From Theionarchaea archaeon (GTDB taxonomy: Archaea; Methanobacteriota_B; Thermococci; Methanofastidiosales; SZ-28-30): 64,000 nt of DNA. The notes under the pieces were generated by a model. It ran no database searches. It was not told the origin of the DNA and was given only the letters and a program-made list of their open reading frames with translations. Every line of letters starts with the position of its first letter. The first letter of the stretch is position 1. The stretch covers positions 1-64,000 of the forward strand of contig JACVGT010000003.1 in the NCBI GenBank assembly GCA_018992685.1, in the 5' to 3' direction. Below are positions 53,707 to 62,989 of the stretch, piece by piece. The translations under genes were made by a program, and so were the position numbers.

Positions 53707-55308
53707 ATGGTACACACCGTGGTCATTGGGCTGGATGGTGCTACCTGGGATGTTCTATCCCCTCTGATACAAAAAGGAGAACTTCCCACCTTCAGGAATC
53801 TCGTGAACACAAGTGTATATGGCCCCTTGACTTCTACCATACCCCCCGTGACAGGCCCTTCCTGGGTCTCTGTGGCTACGGGCAGGAACCCTGGAAAAAC
53901 GGGCATCATTGACTTCATCAACAGGAAAGATTCATCCAGTAGATTATTCCCTGTGAATGCCTCCGATTTCAAGGATATTTCCTTCTGGGACTACATCAGC
54001 TCCAGAGGCTACACAGTGGGGATCGTAAACTTCCCCATGCTGTGGCCACCTTATCCTGTTAACGGGTTCATGATATCAGGACTTCATCTTTTACCTTCTG
54101 ACGCCATAACCTATCCCCAGCCTTTGAGAGAAGAAATTGACCAAGCCGTTGGAGGGTATGAGACAACTGTTGACTATCATCTGGAAAAATATAATGACGA
54201 AGATCTCCTGTTCCATGACATAATGAGAGTCCTGGACAAGAGGGCCAAGACGGTCCACTATCTGATGGAGACCTATCCTGTGGATTTATTTGTTGCCATC
54301 TTTTCCTGCACTGATTGGATTCAGCACGCCTTCTGGAAGTATTTCGATGAATCACATCCTGACCATAGAGAAAATTCCCCACGCACCCAGGATTTTGTCA
54401 CCTTCTGGAAGAAGATAGATGAGATTGTTGGTTCCATGATAGCTCAAGCGGGACCTGGTGCCACGGTGATAATCCTATCAGATCATGGATTTGGGCCCAG
54501 TGACCAATGTTTTAACCTGGCCCGGTGGCTTCACGAGAAGAATTACATGATCATACGTGAAGGAGAACCCATGTCCTGGAATACAACTCTGGAAAAGACA
54601 AGAAACCTGCTGAACAGAGGACCAGGAACCCTCATTGTCAAGGGTGGGAGGTTGCTGCTCAGGGGTATCCGGGGCCTCAAGCGTGAGATCAATCCCCTGT
54701 GGGGACACGGTCATTCCCTGGTTTTCACTGGGTTGAACATTGATTTCGAGGCAAGCAGGGCGTATTGCCTGGGACATACCATACCTTTTGGAGCAATCTA
54801 CATCCCGGAAGGGCAGCATCATAAAGAAACCAAGAAGGGGATAATTCATGACCTGAACAGACTGAGTGAAGAGACAGGAAAAGATATCACAGTGGAGATC
54901 TTTCTGCCAGAAAACCTCTTTGAGGGACCCAAAATGAGAGGATTACCTGATATTCTGTTCTCCATTAATAACTGGAGGTGTGTCATAACGGAGACAGACA
55001 TTAAAAAACCTCTCTTCATTGAGAGGCCGTACTCTGAAAGGCATACAGGTTCGCACAGGATGCATGGCATACTGGCAGCGTGCGGGCCTCGTATCAAGAA
55101 AGGCACTGTACAAGCTTCTGTTTACGATATTGCTCCCACGATACTCTCTCTATTTGGCATACCTGCACCCGGTGACATGGATGGGACTGTATTATCTCAG
55201 ATAGCGACTGAAAGAGTCCAAATTTTGGGAGAAGAGCCTCATATTGGACATGAAAAGGAAAAAATCCTGGAAAAGATAACTCGCCTGAAACGAGAAGACA
55301 AATTGTAG
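53707..55308 (+). CDS. Alkaline phosphatase superfamily phosphodiesterase/transferase
   Basis: The 533-residue protein belongs to the nucleotide pyrophosphatase/phosphodiesterase branch. Metal and active-site features are D in GLDGATWD, the nucleophile region PPVTGPSWVSVATG, D/H in CTDWIQHAFW, SDHGFGP and H in GSHRMHG. It has no signal peptide, so it works inside or on the cytoplasmic face. In archaeal surface-glycan loci such proteins are thought to modify lipid- or glycan-linked phosphates. A TATA-like CTTATTAAG (53677-53687) lies about 25 nt before ATG 53707, so it is leaderless; the frame from 53638 is not used. Confidence 0.8.
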   Translation: MVHTVVIGLDGATWDVLSPLIQKGELPTFRNLVNTSVYGPLTSTIPPVTGPSWVSVATGRNPGKTGIIDFINRKDSSSRLFPVNASDFKDISFWDYISSRGYTVGIVNFPMLWPPYPVNGFMISGLHLLPSDAITYPQPLREEIDQAVGGYETTVDYHLEKYNDEDLLFHDIMRVLDKRAKTVHYLMETYPVDLFVAIFSCTDWIQHAFWKYFDESHPDHRENSPRTQDFVTFWKKIDEIVGSMIAQAGPGATVIILSDHGFGPSDQCFNLARWLHEKNYMIIREGEPMSWNTTLEKTRNLLNRGPGTLIVKGGRLLLRGIRGLKREINPLWGHGHSLVFTGLNIDFEASRAYCLGHTIPFGAIYIPEGQHHKETKKGIIHDLNRLSEETGKDITVEIFLPENLFEGPKMRGLPDILFSINNWRCVITETDIKKPLFIERPYSERHTGSHRMHGILAACGPRIKKGTVQASVYDIAPTILSLFGIPAPGDMDGTVLSQIATERVQILGEEPHIGHEKEKILEKITRLKREDKL

Positions 55309-55315
55309 TGATTCT

Positions 55316-56101
55316 ATGGAATTCCATGGTATTATTCCTGACAAACCCCGCCACTATATAACCAGACAGCACATCACGCGATATGCATTCGCTTCCACTT
55401 ACGTTACGGGCAAGAAGGTGCTGGATATTGCCTGTGGGGCTGGATATGGATCCAGTTATCTGGCAGGATGCGGGGCTAGAATGGTGGTGGGAGTGGATGT
55501 ATCTGAGAGTGCACTCGCGTATGCCTGCAGCCACTACACGAGGGATAACCTCAATTTCTTACAAGGTGATGCAGTACGGTTACCTTTTGAGGATGATGAA
55601 TTTGATGTGATAGTATCCTTTGAAACTATAGAGCACATTGCCCAATCTCAAGAATACGTGAAGGAAATGAAAAGAGTCCTTTCCCCGCAGGGTATATTCA
55701 TCTGCTCCACTCCCCATGTCAAGTACACGCGACACCCTGTGTACCATGTGAAGGAGTTCTCTCCTGAGGAATTCTTCAGTCTACTTGAAGACACCTTTTA
55801 TCGTGTTGAACGGTACGCCCAGTTCATTACTATGGTAACACGGATACGTGACATTATTCCGATTACAGAGTACTATGGCAGGCTAGTTGCACGACTAAAG
55901 CGTTCATTACCTTTCAAGAGCAGGTTAAGGACTTTTAGGGACAGAATGTTTCCCCCTTCCTCGTGTCAGCATATATATGAGATCACATCAGGAGATATAG
56001 AAGCTTTCACCAGAGAAAGAGTAACCCTCCTGGAAGAGAAAGGGTTCTTTGATATAGTGAGGATCATGGTCGCAGTCTGTGAGAAGGAGGGCAACCAATG
56101 A
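55316..56101 (+). CDS. SAM-dependent methyltransferase
   Basis: The 261-residue class I methyltransferase has motif I VLDIACGAGYGSSYLA, followed by GVDVSESALAYA and FDVIVSFETIEHI. It probably methylates a sugar of the glycan built by the neighbouring transferases. It starts seven bases after the phosphodiesterase gene and overlaps the next gene by four. Confidence 0.88.
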   Translation: MEFHGIIPDKPRHYITRQHITRYAFASTYVTGKKVLDIACGAGYGSSYLAGCGARMVVGVDVSESALAYACSHYTRDNLNFLQGDAVRLPFEDDEFDVIVSFETIEHIAQSQEYVKEMKRVLSPQGIFICSTPHVKYTRHPVYHVKEFSPEEFFSLLEDTFYRVERYAQFITMVTRIRDIIPITEYYGRLVARLKRSLPFKSRLRTFRDRMFPPSSCQHIYEITSGDIEAFTRERVTLLEEKGFFDIVRIMVAVCEKEGNQ

Positions 56102-57258
56102 AGGTAGGGATTATCACTGATGGGCTGGAATATGCTCCCCTGAGTATTCGAAACTACATTGAAAACCTGGTAACGGCCCTTCTGAAGATTCATGGTGATA
56201 ATATCATCCTCCTCCACAGACAGAAGAGTTCTCATCCTCTCTATAGAGAAGGTAAGGAAATACTCCTTCCCGGCATTGATAAGGGTTCCTTATATAATCC
56301 TCTGTCATTCTTGAGAAGACGGATACATGATTTTTTCTACTATGTTGAGAACCGGAATTTCCTCGAAGAACTGGGGATTGATGTGGTGCACTTTCCTGAT
56401 CTGGGGAGGCCTGCTCCTCCCCTGTGCGCAGCATCGCTTCCCATGAAGATAGTGGTGACAAACCACGGGATGGCTCAGTTGTCACTCCCCGCCAGGTCAT
56501 GCTACGGGAGACCTGTGAGTAGACAGCAACTCATTGAACTGAAAGAGCTCTTGAAGTGGAGACTCGTATTCACCAAGAGATGTGAGGCTTTTATCACTGT
56601 CTCCGAGAGTGAGAGGAGGATCTTGGTTGAAAAGGGTTCTTTCCCTGAAGAGAGAGTGCATGTTATCTACCATGGTGTCTCCCCAGATTTCAGCCCACAA
56701 CCAATGACCAAGATTGAGAATGCCCTAGGGACGTATGGAATTGAGCGCCCGTATGTGCTTCACACCAGTGCGTATCAGCCCAAGAAGAATACCGAAAGAG
56801 TAATCAAAGCGTTCCAGAACCTTGACACAGATCATACGCTGGTGATTGTTGGACCTAGTCAGGCTAGCCAGAGACTTGGCGACGTGAAAAAGAAAGGTAG
56901 GATAATTGTGGCGGGATTTGTGGATAAAAAGGACCTGGTTTCGTTATACAGTGGAGCTGAAGCATTTGTATTTCCTTCTCTTCACGAGAGTTTTGGAATG
57001 CCTATACTGGAGGCCATGGGGTGCGGGTGCCCGGTTATAACTTCAGAGAGGTTTTCAATGCCAGAAGTGGCAGGAGATGCAGCTGTTCTGGTCAACCCGT
57101 ATTGTGTTGAAGATATCACATCTGGATTGAGAAAGGTTCTGACTGATCCTTCTTTTCGAGAAGAATTGAGAGAAAGAGGATTGGAAAGGGTGCAGAAGTT
57201 CTCCTGGGAAAAAAGTGCACGAGAGCATTGGACAGTCTACAAAAGAGCATCACAGTGA
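56098..57258 (+). CDS. Glycosyltransferase family 4
   Basis: The 386-residue GT-B enzyme has the donor domain with HTSAYQPKKNTERVIKAFQN and the EX7E motif in HESFGMPILEAMGCGCPVI. It overlaps the methyltransferase gene with ATGA. It is the last gene of the phosphodiesterase-methyltransferase-glycosyltransferase operon. Confidence 0.9.
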   Translation: MKVGIITDGLEYAPLSIRNYIENLVTALLKIHGDNIILLHRQKSSHPLYREGKEILLPGIDKGSLYNPLSFLRRRIHDFFYYVENRNFLEELGIDVVHFPDLGRPAPPLCAASLPMKIVVTNHGMAQLSLPARSCYGRPVSRQQLIELKELLKWRLVFTKRCEAFITVSESERRILVEKGSFPEERVHVIYHGVSPDFSPQPMTKIENALGTYGIERPYVLHTSAYQPKKNTERVIKAFQNLDTDHTLVIVGPSQASQRLGDVKKKGRIIVAGFVDKKDLVSLYSGAEAFVFPSLHESFGMPILEAMGCGCPVITSERFSMPEVAGDAAVLVNPYCVEDITSGLRKVLTDPSFREELRERGLERVQKFSWEKSAREHWTVYKRASQ

Positions 57259-57366
57259 TTGTGGATGTACGTATGGGTCAGGTATGTGGATGATAAGGGA
57301 ACCATGACAAAATGTTTAAGGAGTGAAATCACACGCTGATGACGTAAGAATCCTAAAGGTGATACT

Positions 57367-58080
57367 ATGAAGGAACACGAACCCCAACCCTCTGAAGGGA
57401 TTGGAATGAAAGCGGTCCTCCGATTCGTTGTGTTTTTGCTGGTGATGCCCTTGACCCTTTTCATCGCTGCAGGTACGGTACACTGGACCATGGGCTGGAT
57501 CTACATACTTCTGTCCTATACGTTCACCGCAACCAGTAGAATAGTTGTTTTTTATAAGAATCCCGAAACGCTAAGAGAACGTGGAAGATCCTTGGACGCA
57601 GAGGATGTCAGGAGCTGGGATAAAGCACTCCTCCTGTTTGCAGCACTGCTTGGTCCCCTCGTCATGCTTCTCGTGGCAGGGCTTGACTTCAGATTTTCCT
57701 GGTCGCCACACATTCCAGGTTTGATTCAGTTACTGGCCTTGATTCCTGCACTATTGGGTTCTGTGATAGCTGGCTGGGCCATGATCGCGAATAAATTCTT
57801 TTCGGCTGTGGTGAGAATTCAAAAGGAACTGAATCAAACAGTTGTCAGAGATGGACCTTACAGAATTGTCCGTCATCCCGGATATCTCGGGGGAATTATT
57901 GGTATGCTTTCAACACCAGTGATACTTGGTTCTCTATGGGCACTATTACCTGCAGCATGTGTGGCAGGGCTGACCATTGTACGAACATCTCTTGAGGACA
58001 GAGCACTGAAAGAAGAACTTGATGGATACAGAGAGTATGCCCAGGACGTGAGATTCAGGTTGTTACCTGGCATCTGGTAG
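57367..58080 (+). CDS. Isoprenylcysteine carboxyl methyltransferase-like membrane protein
   Basis: The 237-residue protein has five to six membrane segments and the ICMT/phospholipid-methyltransferase hallmark DGPYRIVRHPGYLGGI around residue 162, where SAM binds, plus the C-terminal EDRALKEELDGYREYAQDVRFR. It would methylate a lipid or a lipid-linked group. A TATA-like ATGTTTAAGG (57312-57321) lies about 50 nt before the ATG, and GGTGATACT serves as ribosome binding site. Confidence 0.82.
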   Translation: MKEHEPQPSEGIGMKAVLRFVVFLLVMPLTLFIAAGTVHWTMGWIYILLSYTFTATSRIVVFYKNPETLRERGRSLDAEDVRSWDKALLLFAALLGPLVMLLVAGLDFRFSWSPHIPGLIQLLALIPALLGSVIAGWAMIANKFFSAVVRIQKELNQTVVRDGPYRIVRHPGYLGGIIGMLSTPVILGSLWALLPAACVAGLTIVRTSLEDRALKEELDGYREYAQDVRFRLLPGIW

Positions 58081-58178
58081 CCCTTCCCCCTTTCGTGGCT
58101 GCCTCCTGCATATGTCTTCAGTGCCATTCAGCACAAATCGTTCCCGTCCGCTGATAAGATACTTCCAATCACCTTCCA

Positions 58179-60347
58179 TTACTCTTTTGGCACAGGAGTT
58201 GCTTTTTCCTTTTTCCGCTTATAGATGCCTACGAAGATACATAGTGCCGCTATGATCACATAGCCATACCCCAACGGAGACACAATCCAGAAGATGATAA
58301 CACCACCTGCAGCCCACACCACGCCTGCTACAAGAAAGAACAGTCCACGTCTCTTTCTGTTCAATCCTACAAATACTATTCCAAATGAAGAACTGAGAAG
58401 TGCAACAATGAAAGGTATATCGATCTCCTCCCACAGGGACGTTTTTTCCGGGATGAACTCTTCCTGCAAAACATGTGCTGGCAGCTGCTGTGCTGTGGTG
58501 ATGGTGCCTTTCCGTACTGCTGCAACAACATAGTTTACAGCATCCCCTGCAGGAATCCATAAATCAGGGAAGAATCCTCTTTCTTCCCTTAACTCCAAAT
58601 CCAGAGGAATATTCAAACTGATGGGGAGATAGACCGAGAGAGCAGAATGAGGGAGCCTGTGGAGAGTCATCTGCCCAAACACGAGAGCACCCATGGTATT
58701 CTCTCCCACAAGGACAACGTTTTCCACTTGCTGGAGATAATTGACGAATCCCTCTGCAGCAGAGGCAACACTGCCATTTATCACAACAATCAAGGTGGTA
58801 TCACTAAGGATAGCTCTGGAATCTTCAGAAAAGGGGCCTGTCCAGTGGGGACGCATGTACATGTTCTCGAAGGCCTCTGCCTGTGCTCCATAGTGTTCAC
58901 TATCTGTTTGATACGTGTAGGTGTCCGGATATATATCTAAGAGATATTCAAAATAATTGCGACGCCCCATCATTGTTGTCTTACTGATAAATTCAGTGAA
59001 ATAGCGGTTGCTGGATGGTTTCTGACCAGTAAATCTCGTGACCCACTTTCTTGGCCATTCCTCGTTACCACCTCCATTACCTCGAAGGTCAATGATGAGA
59101 CAGGGGGTTCCGTCATACTTCTGAGCAGTCGAAATAAATGTAGTGAGGTAGTCACTGTGATGATCAGAAAATGAACGGATACGTACCACAGGGATTCCAC
59201 CCACCGTATCCTCCCGAAAAATGTCACTCGAGAAAGAATCGAAATCAGAACGAGACAACGCAACCTGAACCTGTATCTGCTCTTGGCCGTGCTGTGCCAC
59301 TACTACTACCGGATGAGGTGAGGATTCTGAAAGTGTTCCCATTCTGTAAATAGGATCTCCTTTGGCATTGAGAGAGGGGAACATGTATTCGTCCGGGCGC
59401 CCTCCATTGATTGATGCAACCTTATAGGTGACACCGTTTAAGATGAAAAAATACTCTCCTTGAGCTTTCCATAGTTCAAGTTCAAGATCTGTGTCATACC
59501 AGAAGTGCTTGTGGTTCCCGTATCTGTACTCACCGATACTGAGATGGCAATCATGGATAAAGGCAAGATTGTCATGTATCAAGCGAGAGAGATCATCTGG
59601 AGACCACATCAAGGTTTTCTCTATCTCGGTGAGGATACTTGTCTTTGCTTCATCAAAGTCCCCTTCTGTCTTGAAATATCCGTAGCCACAATACCCATGA
59701 GACATCAGGTAGAACAGGTATTCCACATCTTCTACAGCTTCTTCTTGAGAAATGTGGGAAGGTGGCTTCGCATCCACATCCATGTCTAATGTTGTCATGG
59801 GAAGCTCATCGTCCTCTGGCAGGTACTGTATGCCGGCGATGTACTCGCGTGCTTCTTCGGGAGGCGCACTTAAGAAGGGAGGGAAAACCCAGGTCTTACC
59901 TAGTGATGCAATCAATTCTTCTGCTGCCTTCTTGGTGAGAACGTTGTCTGATCCCGTGCATATGTAGACAGTTCTTCCCTCTACCCATGGGCTCTCTTTC
60001 TTGAATACTACAGAGGTACCATCTTGTATATGGTCTCTTTCCTCCCGGGTTATCATTTCTGCAATGATCTCACCAGTGTATTCAGCATCTAATCCACCAA
60101 TAATAATAAGATTCTTGTCTTGTGCGCATTCAGGCACCTCTCCCGCGTTTACGATAATCCATTCGGGCTTCACTCTTCTCAGCAGAACTGAGAAATCTGT
60201 GCAGAATGATTCATCAGTTTCATTAGAGATAATCACTGTATTTCCAGGGACTACCTCACTGTCCTCAGCAGATCCGGGCACACAAGAAAGGGAAAAAGCC
60301 AGGATGATCAAGATAGGTGATATTTGTCTCATTCTAACCAACTTCAT
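58179..60347 (-). CDS. Membrane-anchored S41 family protease
   Basis: The 722-residue protein has a signal peptide (ISPILIILAFSLSCVPGSA), an N-terminal domain of about 170 residues that recalls the cell-wall-binding or S-layer type (NLIIIGGLDAEYTGEI), then the S41 tail-processing-protease domain: LIIDLRGNGGGNEEW, the serine in INGSVASAAEGF and GENTMGALVFG. The C-terminal segments (about residues 630-710) hold three membrane stretches. It acts outside the cell on proteins. The frame continues to GTG 60467, which is about 25 nt from a TATA-like sequence; that would add 40 Lys/Glu-rich residues encoded by an A-rich stretch, so ATG 60347 is preferred. Confidence 0.8.
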   Translation of the reverse strand: MKLVRMRQISPILIILAFSLSCVPGSAEDSEVVPGNTVIISNETDESFCTDFSVLLRRVKPEWIIVNAGEVPECAQDKNLIIIGGLDAEYTGEIIAEMITREERDHIQDGTSVVFKKESPWVEGRTVYICTGSDNVLTKKAAEELIASLGKTWVFPPFLSAPPEEAREYIAGIQYLPEDDELPMTTLDMDVDAKPPSHISQEEAVEDVEYLFYLMSHGYCGYGYFKTEGDFDEAKTSILTEIEKTLMWSPDDLSRLIHDNLAFIHDCHLSIGEYRYGNHKHFWYDTDLELELWKAQGEYFFILNGVTYKVASINGGRPDEYMFPSLNAKGDPIYRMGTLSESSPHPVVVVAQHGQEQIQVQVALSRSDFDSFSSDIFREDTVGGIPVVRIRSFSDHHSDYLTTFISTAQKYDGTPCLIIDLRGNGGGNEEWPRKWVTRFTGQKPSSNRYFTEFISKTTMMGRRNYFEYLLDIYPDTYTYQTDSEHYGAQAEAFENMYMRPHWTGPFSEDSRAILSDTTLIVVINGSVASAAEGFVNYLQQVENVVLVGENTMGALVFGQMTLHRLPHSALSVYLPISLNIPLDLELREERGFFPDLWIPAGDAVNYVVAAVRKGTITTAQQLPAHVLQEEFIPEKTSLWEEIDIPFIVALLSSSFGIVFVGLNRKRRGLFFLVAGVVWAAGGVIIFWIVSPLGYGYVIIAALCIFVGIYKRKKEKATPVPKE

Positions 60348-60467
60348 TTTATTTTTTTCCTTTGTGGTATCTTTTTCTTTCTCTGACTCATTTTTAAGAT
60401 TTTCCGCTTTTTTTTTGCGCATGTTGTCCCAGAGATCAACAAAATCCAGAAAGTTTCTTCCGTTCAC

Positions 60468-60756
60468 GAGGTGAGAAATATCATCACTAAAGATTCGCCT
60501 CGTGCCCTCGCCTTTGCCAGATTTTCATACACATCATCTTTCAACCAATGCCTGTCACACAGCGCCGGAGGGATCAAGAGGATAGGAGGACTGAAGATCA
60601 TCCACCTTCAGCACCATGATGCTGTATGGCACAGACACATTGAAAGCTGAGGAGGTATCAGTAATCAGATCATCAACCACATGATTTTCCATGCAACCTG
60701 ACCTGCAATCCTTGACCCAGACTGCGTATTCATGAGACAGACATGCTGGAGCGGTA
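60468..60756. other. Intergenic stretch
   Basis: No gene is seen. A TATA-like sequence near 60485-60495 (minus strand) is the probable promoter of the S41 gene. Confidence 0.3.
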
Positions 60757-61809
60757 TCATTCAGTGCTTCTCTTTTCTCTCTTTTTCACCTTCTTATACA
60801 CAAATACCCCCACCATGCTGAGCACGAGAGCCAGAATCACATACAAGAGACTGGAAAGCAACCCAGGTGAAGACACTGTGGAGAATGGCTCAGGTTCTTC
60901 TGATTCCTTGATCTCACTTGGAGATTCAGACTCTTCTGATTCTTCAGAAATTCTCATGGAAAAAAGCGTGGCTGCGTCGTACGAATGGTTTCCCTTTTCC
61001 AGTTCATCTTTCAGGTCAAATACAGCAACATCGTCGAAATTCTGCTTGTTATAAAAGTACGCGATCCCATGTACGGGGTCATAGATCGTGGTGTAGGTTG
61101 TCCCCTGATTGCAGGTGGCTTTCAGAATCTCCAGAAAGTATTCCACTGTCAGATCGTCCTCGCTCTTGACTTCTGTCAACATCCCTTCGGCAGTGTTGTA
61201 CCGCCAGCAAGGATATCCCAGGTTTCTTTGAAGGAGGTTGAAGTTGGTGGTTATCTGGTATACGCCTGCCTTCTTGATTACCTTCATCGTTCCATCTGTA
61301 CCAGGGCACAGCACCATTGCATTACCTGTTCTATCGGCAAATAGGAACTGCATATCACCAAATGAGGACAAATCATATTGCTCTATGAACTGGGCAGCCT
61401 CTTCAACGTTCTTGCAGTTCTTCAGGACAGTCTCGCCAAAAACTCCGCCATTGACCACCGGCAACTTTCCCGGGTATGGGCTCATTTTACACTCTGGAAT
61501 TGATGTGATGTCAAAGCACAATCCCTGGTCGTTCATGCCACCCATGGGGAAATGACCTCTCAGTATGGGATAATTCCTGAACCCGAAGTACACCCATCCA
61601 TATGTGTCTTCAGTGGCACGGACGAACCAGACTGTCGCGCGCTTGTCGCCCACATCTTCATTATTCCCAAAGAGGACCGTATCACCCATAGAAGCAGTAA
61701 AGACAGTACAGGATTCAGGGGTGATATCTAGGAAATCAAGACCCATACCAGCGTAATCTACCACAATCACGAAGATGAAAATCCACAACATTGCTGTTAT
61801 CCTCGTCAT
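60757..61809 (-). CDS. Ntn-type amide hydrolase (C45/penicillin acylase-like), membrane-anchored
   Basis: The 350-residue protein has the N-terminal nucleophile hydrolase start SCTVFTAS, with C34 as the likely nucleophile exposed after removal of the preceding 33 residues, and the family's GNNEDV and MGGMNDQGL. Such enzymes cut amide bonds of acylated amino compounds or bile-salt-like conjugates. Residues 20-33 are unlike a normal propeptide and could serve as a signal segment with the hydrophobic start. A Glu/Ser-rich linker and a C-terminal membrane segment (LLYVILALVLSMVGVFV, then a basic tail) anchor it, probably facing outside. A decayed copy lies just upstream. Confidence 0.78.
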   Translation of the reverse strand: MTRITAMLWIFIFVIVVDYAGMGLDFLDITPESCTVFTASMGDTVLFGNNEDVGDKRATVWFVRATEDTYGWVYFGFRNYPILRGHFPMGGMNDQGLCFDITSIPECKMSPYPGKLPVVNGGVFGETVLKNCKNVEEAAQFIEQYDLSSFGDMQFLFADRTGNAMVLCPGTDGTMKVIKKAGVYQITTNFNLLQRNLGYPCWRYNTAEGMLTEVKSEDDLTVEYFLEILKATCNQGTTYTTIYDPVHGIAYFYNKQNFDDVAVFDLKDELEKGNHSYDAATLFSMRISEESEESESPSEIKESEEPEPFSTVSSPGLLSSLLYVILALVLSMVGVFVYKKVKKREKRSTE

Positions 61810-61984
61810 CCGGATTCCTCAGCCCTTCAGGCTCTCTGGTACTTTTAAATCTTGCTGTGACGTAGAGATGTGTCCCATGAGCTCCTGGATAGAGAGATGG
61901 CCAGCCACAGAGTGCAAGAGCTCGTTGGAAGCGTGAAAAACTACCATATAATCGAAAACGTCCAGAGGCTGTTTTGTCGTGTGC

Positions 61985-62110
61985 GCAATAACATCCTGCT
62001 ACAAAGATGAGTAAACAACGTCTTTTCTGTTCAACCTTACAAATACTATTCAAAGTGATGAAATGAGACGTACGACAATCAAGTGAACACCTTTTTCTTC
62101 CCAAATTTCT
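61985..62110 (-). pseudogene. Decayed fragment of the S41 C-terminus
   Basis: Read on the minus strand, this region matches the last part of the intact S41 gene (58310-58440). It translates to IWEEKGVHLIVVRLISSL, against LWEEIDIPFIVALLSSSF in the intact gene, and then runs into a stop caused by a one-base deletion. The next stretch, IVFVRLNRK against IVFVGLNRK, is in another frame. It is a pseudogene fragment. Confidence 0.6.
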
Positions 62111-62124
62111 GCGTTCAGACACTA

Positions 62125-62178
62125 CATTTGAGAAGCATCTGACTGTCAGATCATCCCTACTCTTCAGAGGGGCTGTCA
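62125..62178 (-). pseudogene. Decayed fragment of the Ntn hydrolase gene
   Basis: The minus strand reads LKSRDDLTVRCF, against VKSEDDLTVEYF in the intact Ntn gene (near 61140-61175), and the DNA matches over about 22 bases with few differences. Order and strand relative to the S41 fragment are the same as in the intact pair, so both came from one duplication. Confidence 0.5.
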
Positions 62179-62217
62179 ATGGAAAAGAACTTAAGGAGGT
62201 CGAGGAGTAGGAGGATC

Positions 62218-62988
62218 ATGGCACGTGCACGGACTGGTGATTCCATCGCTGCAATGCTCCTGATCATGGGCATTTTCTTCTTGGAAATGGACTATCTACT
62301 GGCAGGCATAGCATTGTTGGGGGCGGCAGGGTGTTGGATCTACAAAACCCAAAAAGTATGGCTGCTGGCAATCTATATTACCGTGGTTGGATTGTTTCTT
62401 TTCTTAATTCTGAGCGGGATTACTGCCATAGGTGTAGAGATCCTCATGATTTTGGTTCCCATCATTTTCGCCTGGGATTCACTCTTGATCTACCGGACTG
62501 AAAGAAGGATGAAGAAAGTCATGAAAAACCTCAGGGCAAAAGACTTCGAGGTGGAGGTCATCCCCGGCACTGTACCTTCCTACTACCTGAAGGTGTACAG
62601 CTTGAAGTCCCCGTACTTGGTGAGGGTGATCTGTCGGGAGGACGTGGTGAAAGGCTTCTATGACACCAGAACAAACGTCTGGGTTGCCAGGGAATCTGAG
62701 TCCTTCCCGGTTTACACCTCTACGCCCGAGAAAATATGGAAAACAGTAGTGTCCACTCATCCCGACGGGACCATTCACAGAATAGAATGTAAAGATAGAT
62801 TTGAATTCCTGGTGGGAGTTGAGGTCTACAACGAAGCGGGAACCAGGACTGATTTGAGCTGGCGACTCCATAGAGATCTGTACGAAACCTGGGATACAGC
62901 CTCCCAAGAATGGAAGACACGTCGCCGTGGATGGCACCCTCCCGGGCTTTTCATGTACAAGGTCACAGCATTTCTGGGACTTTCATGA
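62218..62988 (+). CDS. Membrane protein, unknown
   Basis: The 256-residue protein starts with three or four membrane segments (residues 10-95), followed by a soluble domain of about 160 residues rich in beta strands (VEVIPGTVPSYYLKVYSLKSP). No family recognised. AGGAGG ends three bases before ATG 62218; an alternative ATG at 62179 would add a highly basic stretch of 13 residues. Confidence 0.6.
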   Translation: MARARTGDSIAAMLLIMGIFFLEMDYLLAGIALLGAAGCWIYKTQKVWLLAIYITVVGLFLFLILSGITAIGVEILMILVPIIFAWDSLLIYRTERRMKKVMKNLRAKDFEVEVIPGTVPSYYLKVYSLKSPYLVRVICREDVVKGFYDTRTNVWVARESESFPVYTSTPEKIWKTVVSTHPDGTIHRIECKDRFEFLVGVEVYNEAGTRTDLSWRLHRDLYETWDTASQEWKTRRRGWHPPGLFMYKVTAFLGLS

Positions 62989-62989
62989 T

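Noticed and set aside
61736-62179. 147-codon minus-strand frame
   Set aside because: It is a chance frame across fragments of the decayed S41 and Ntn genes, in the wrong frame for most of its length.
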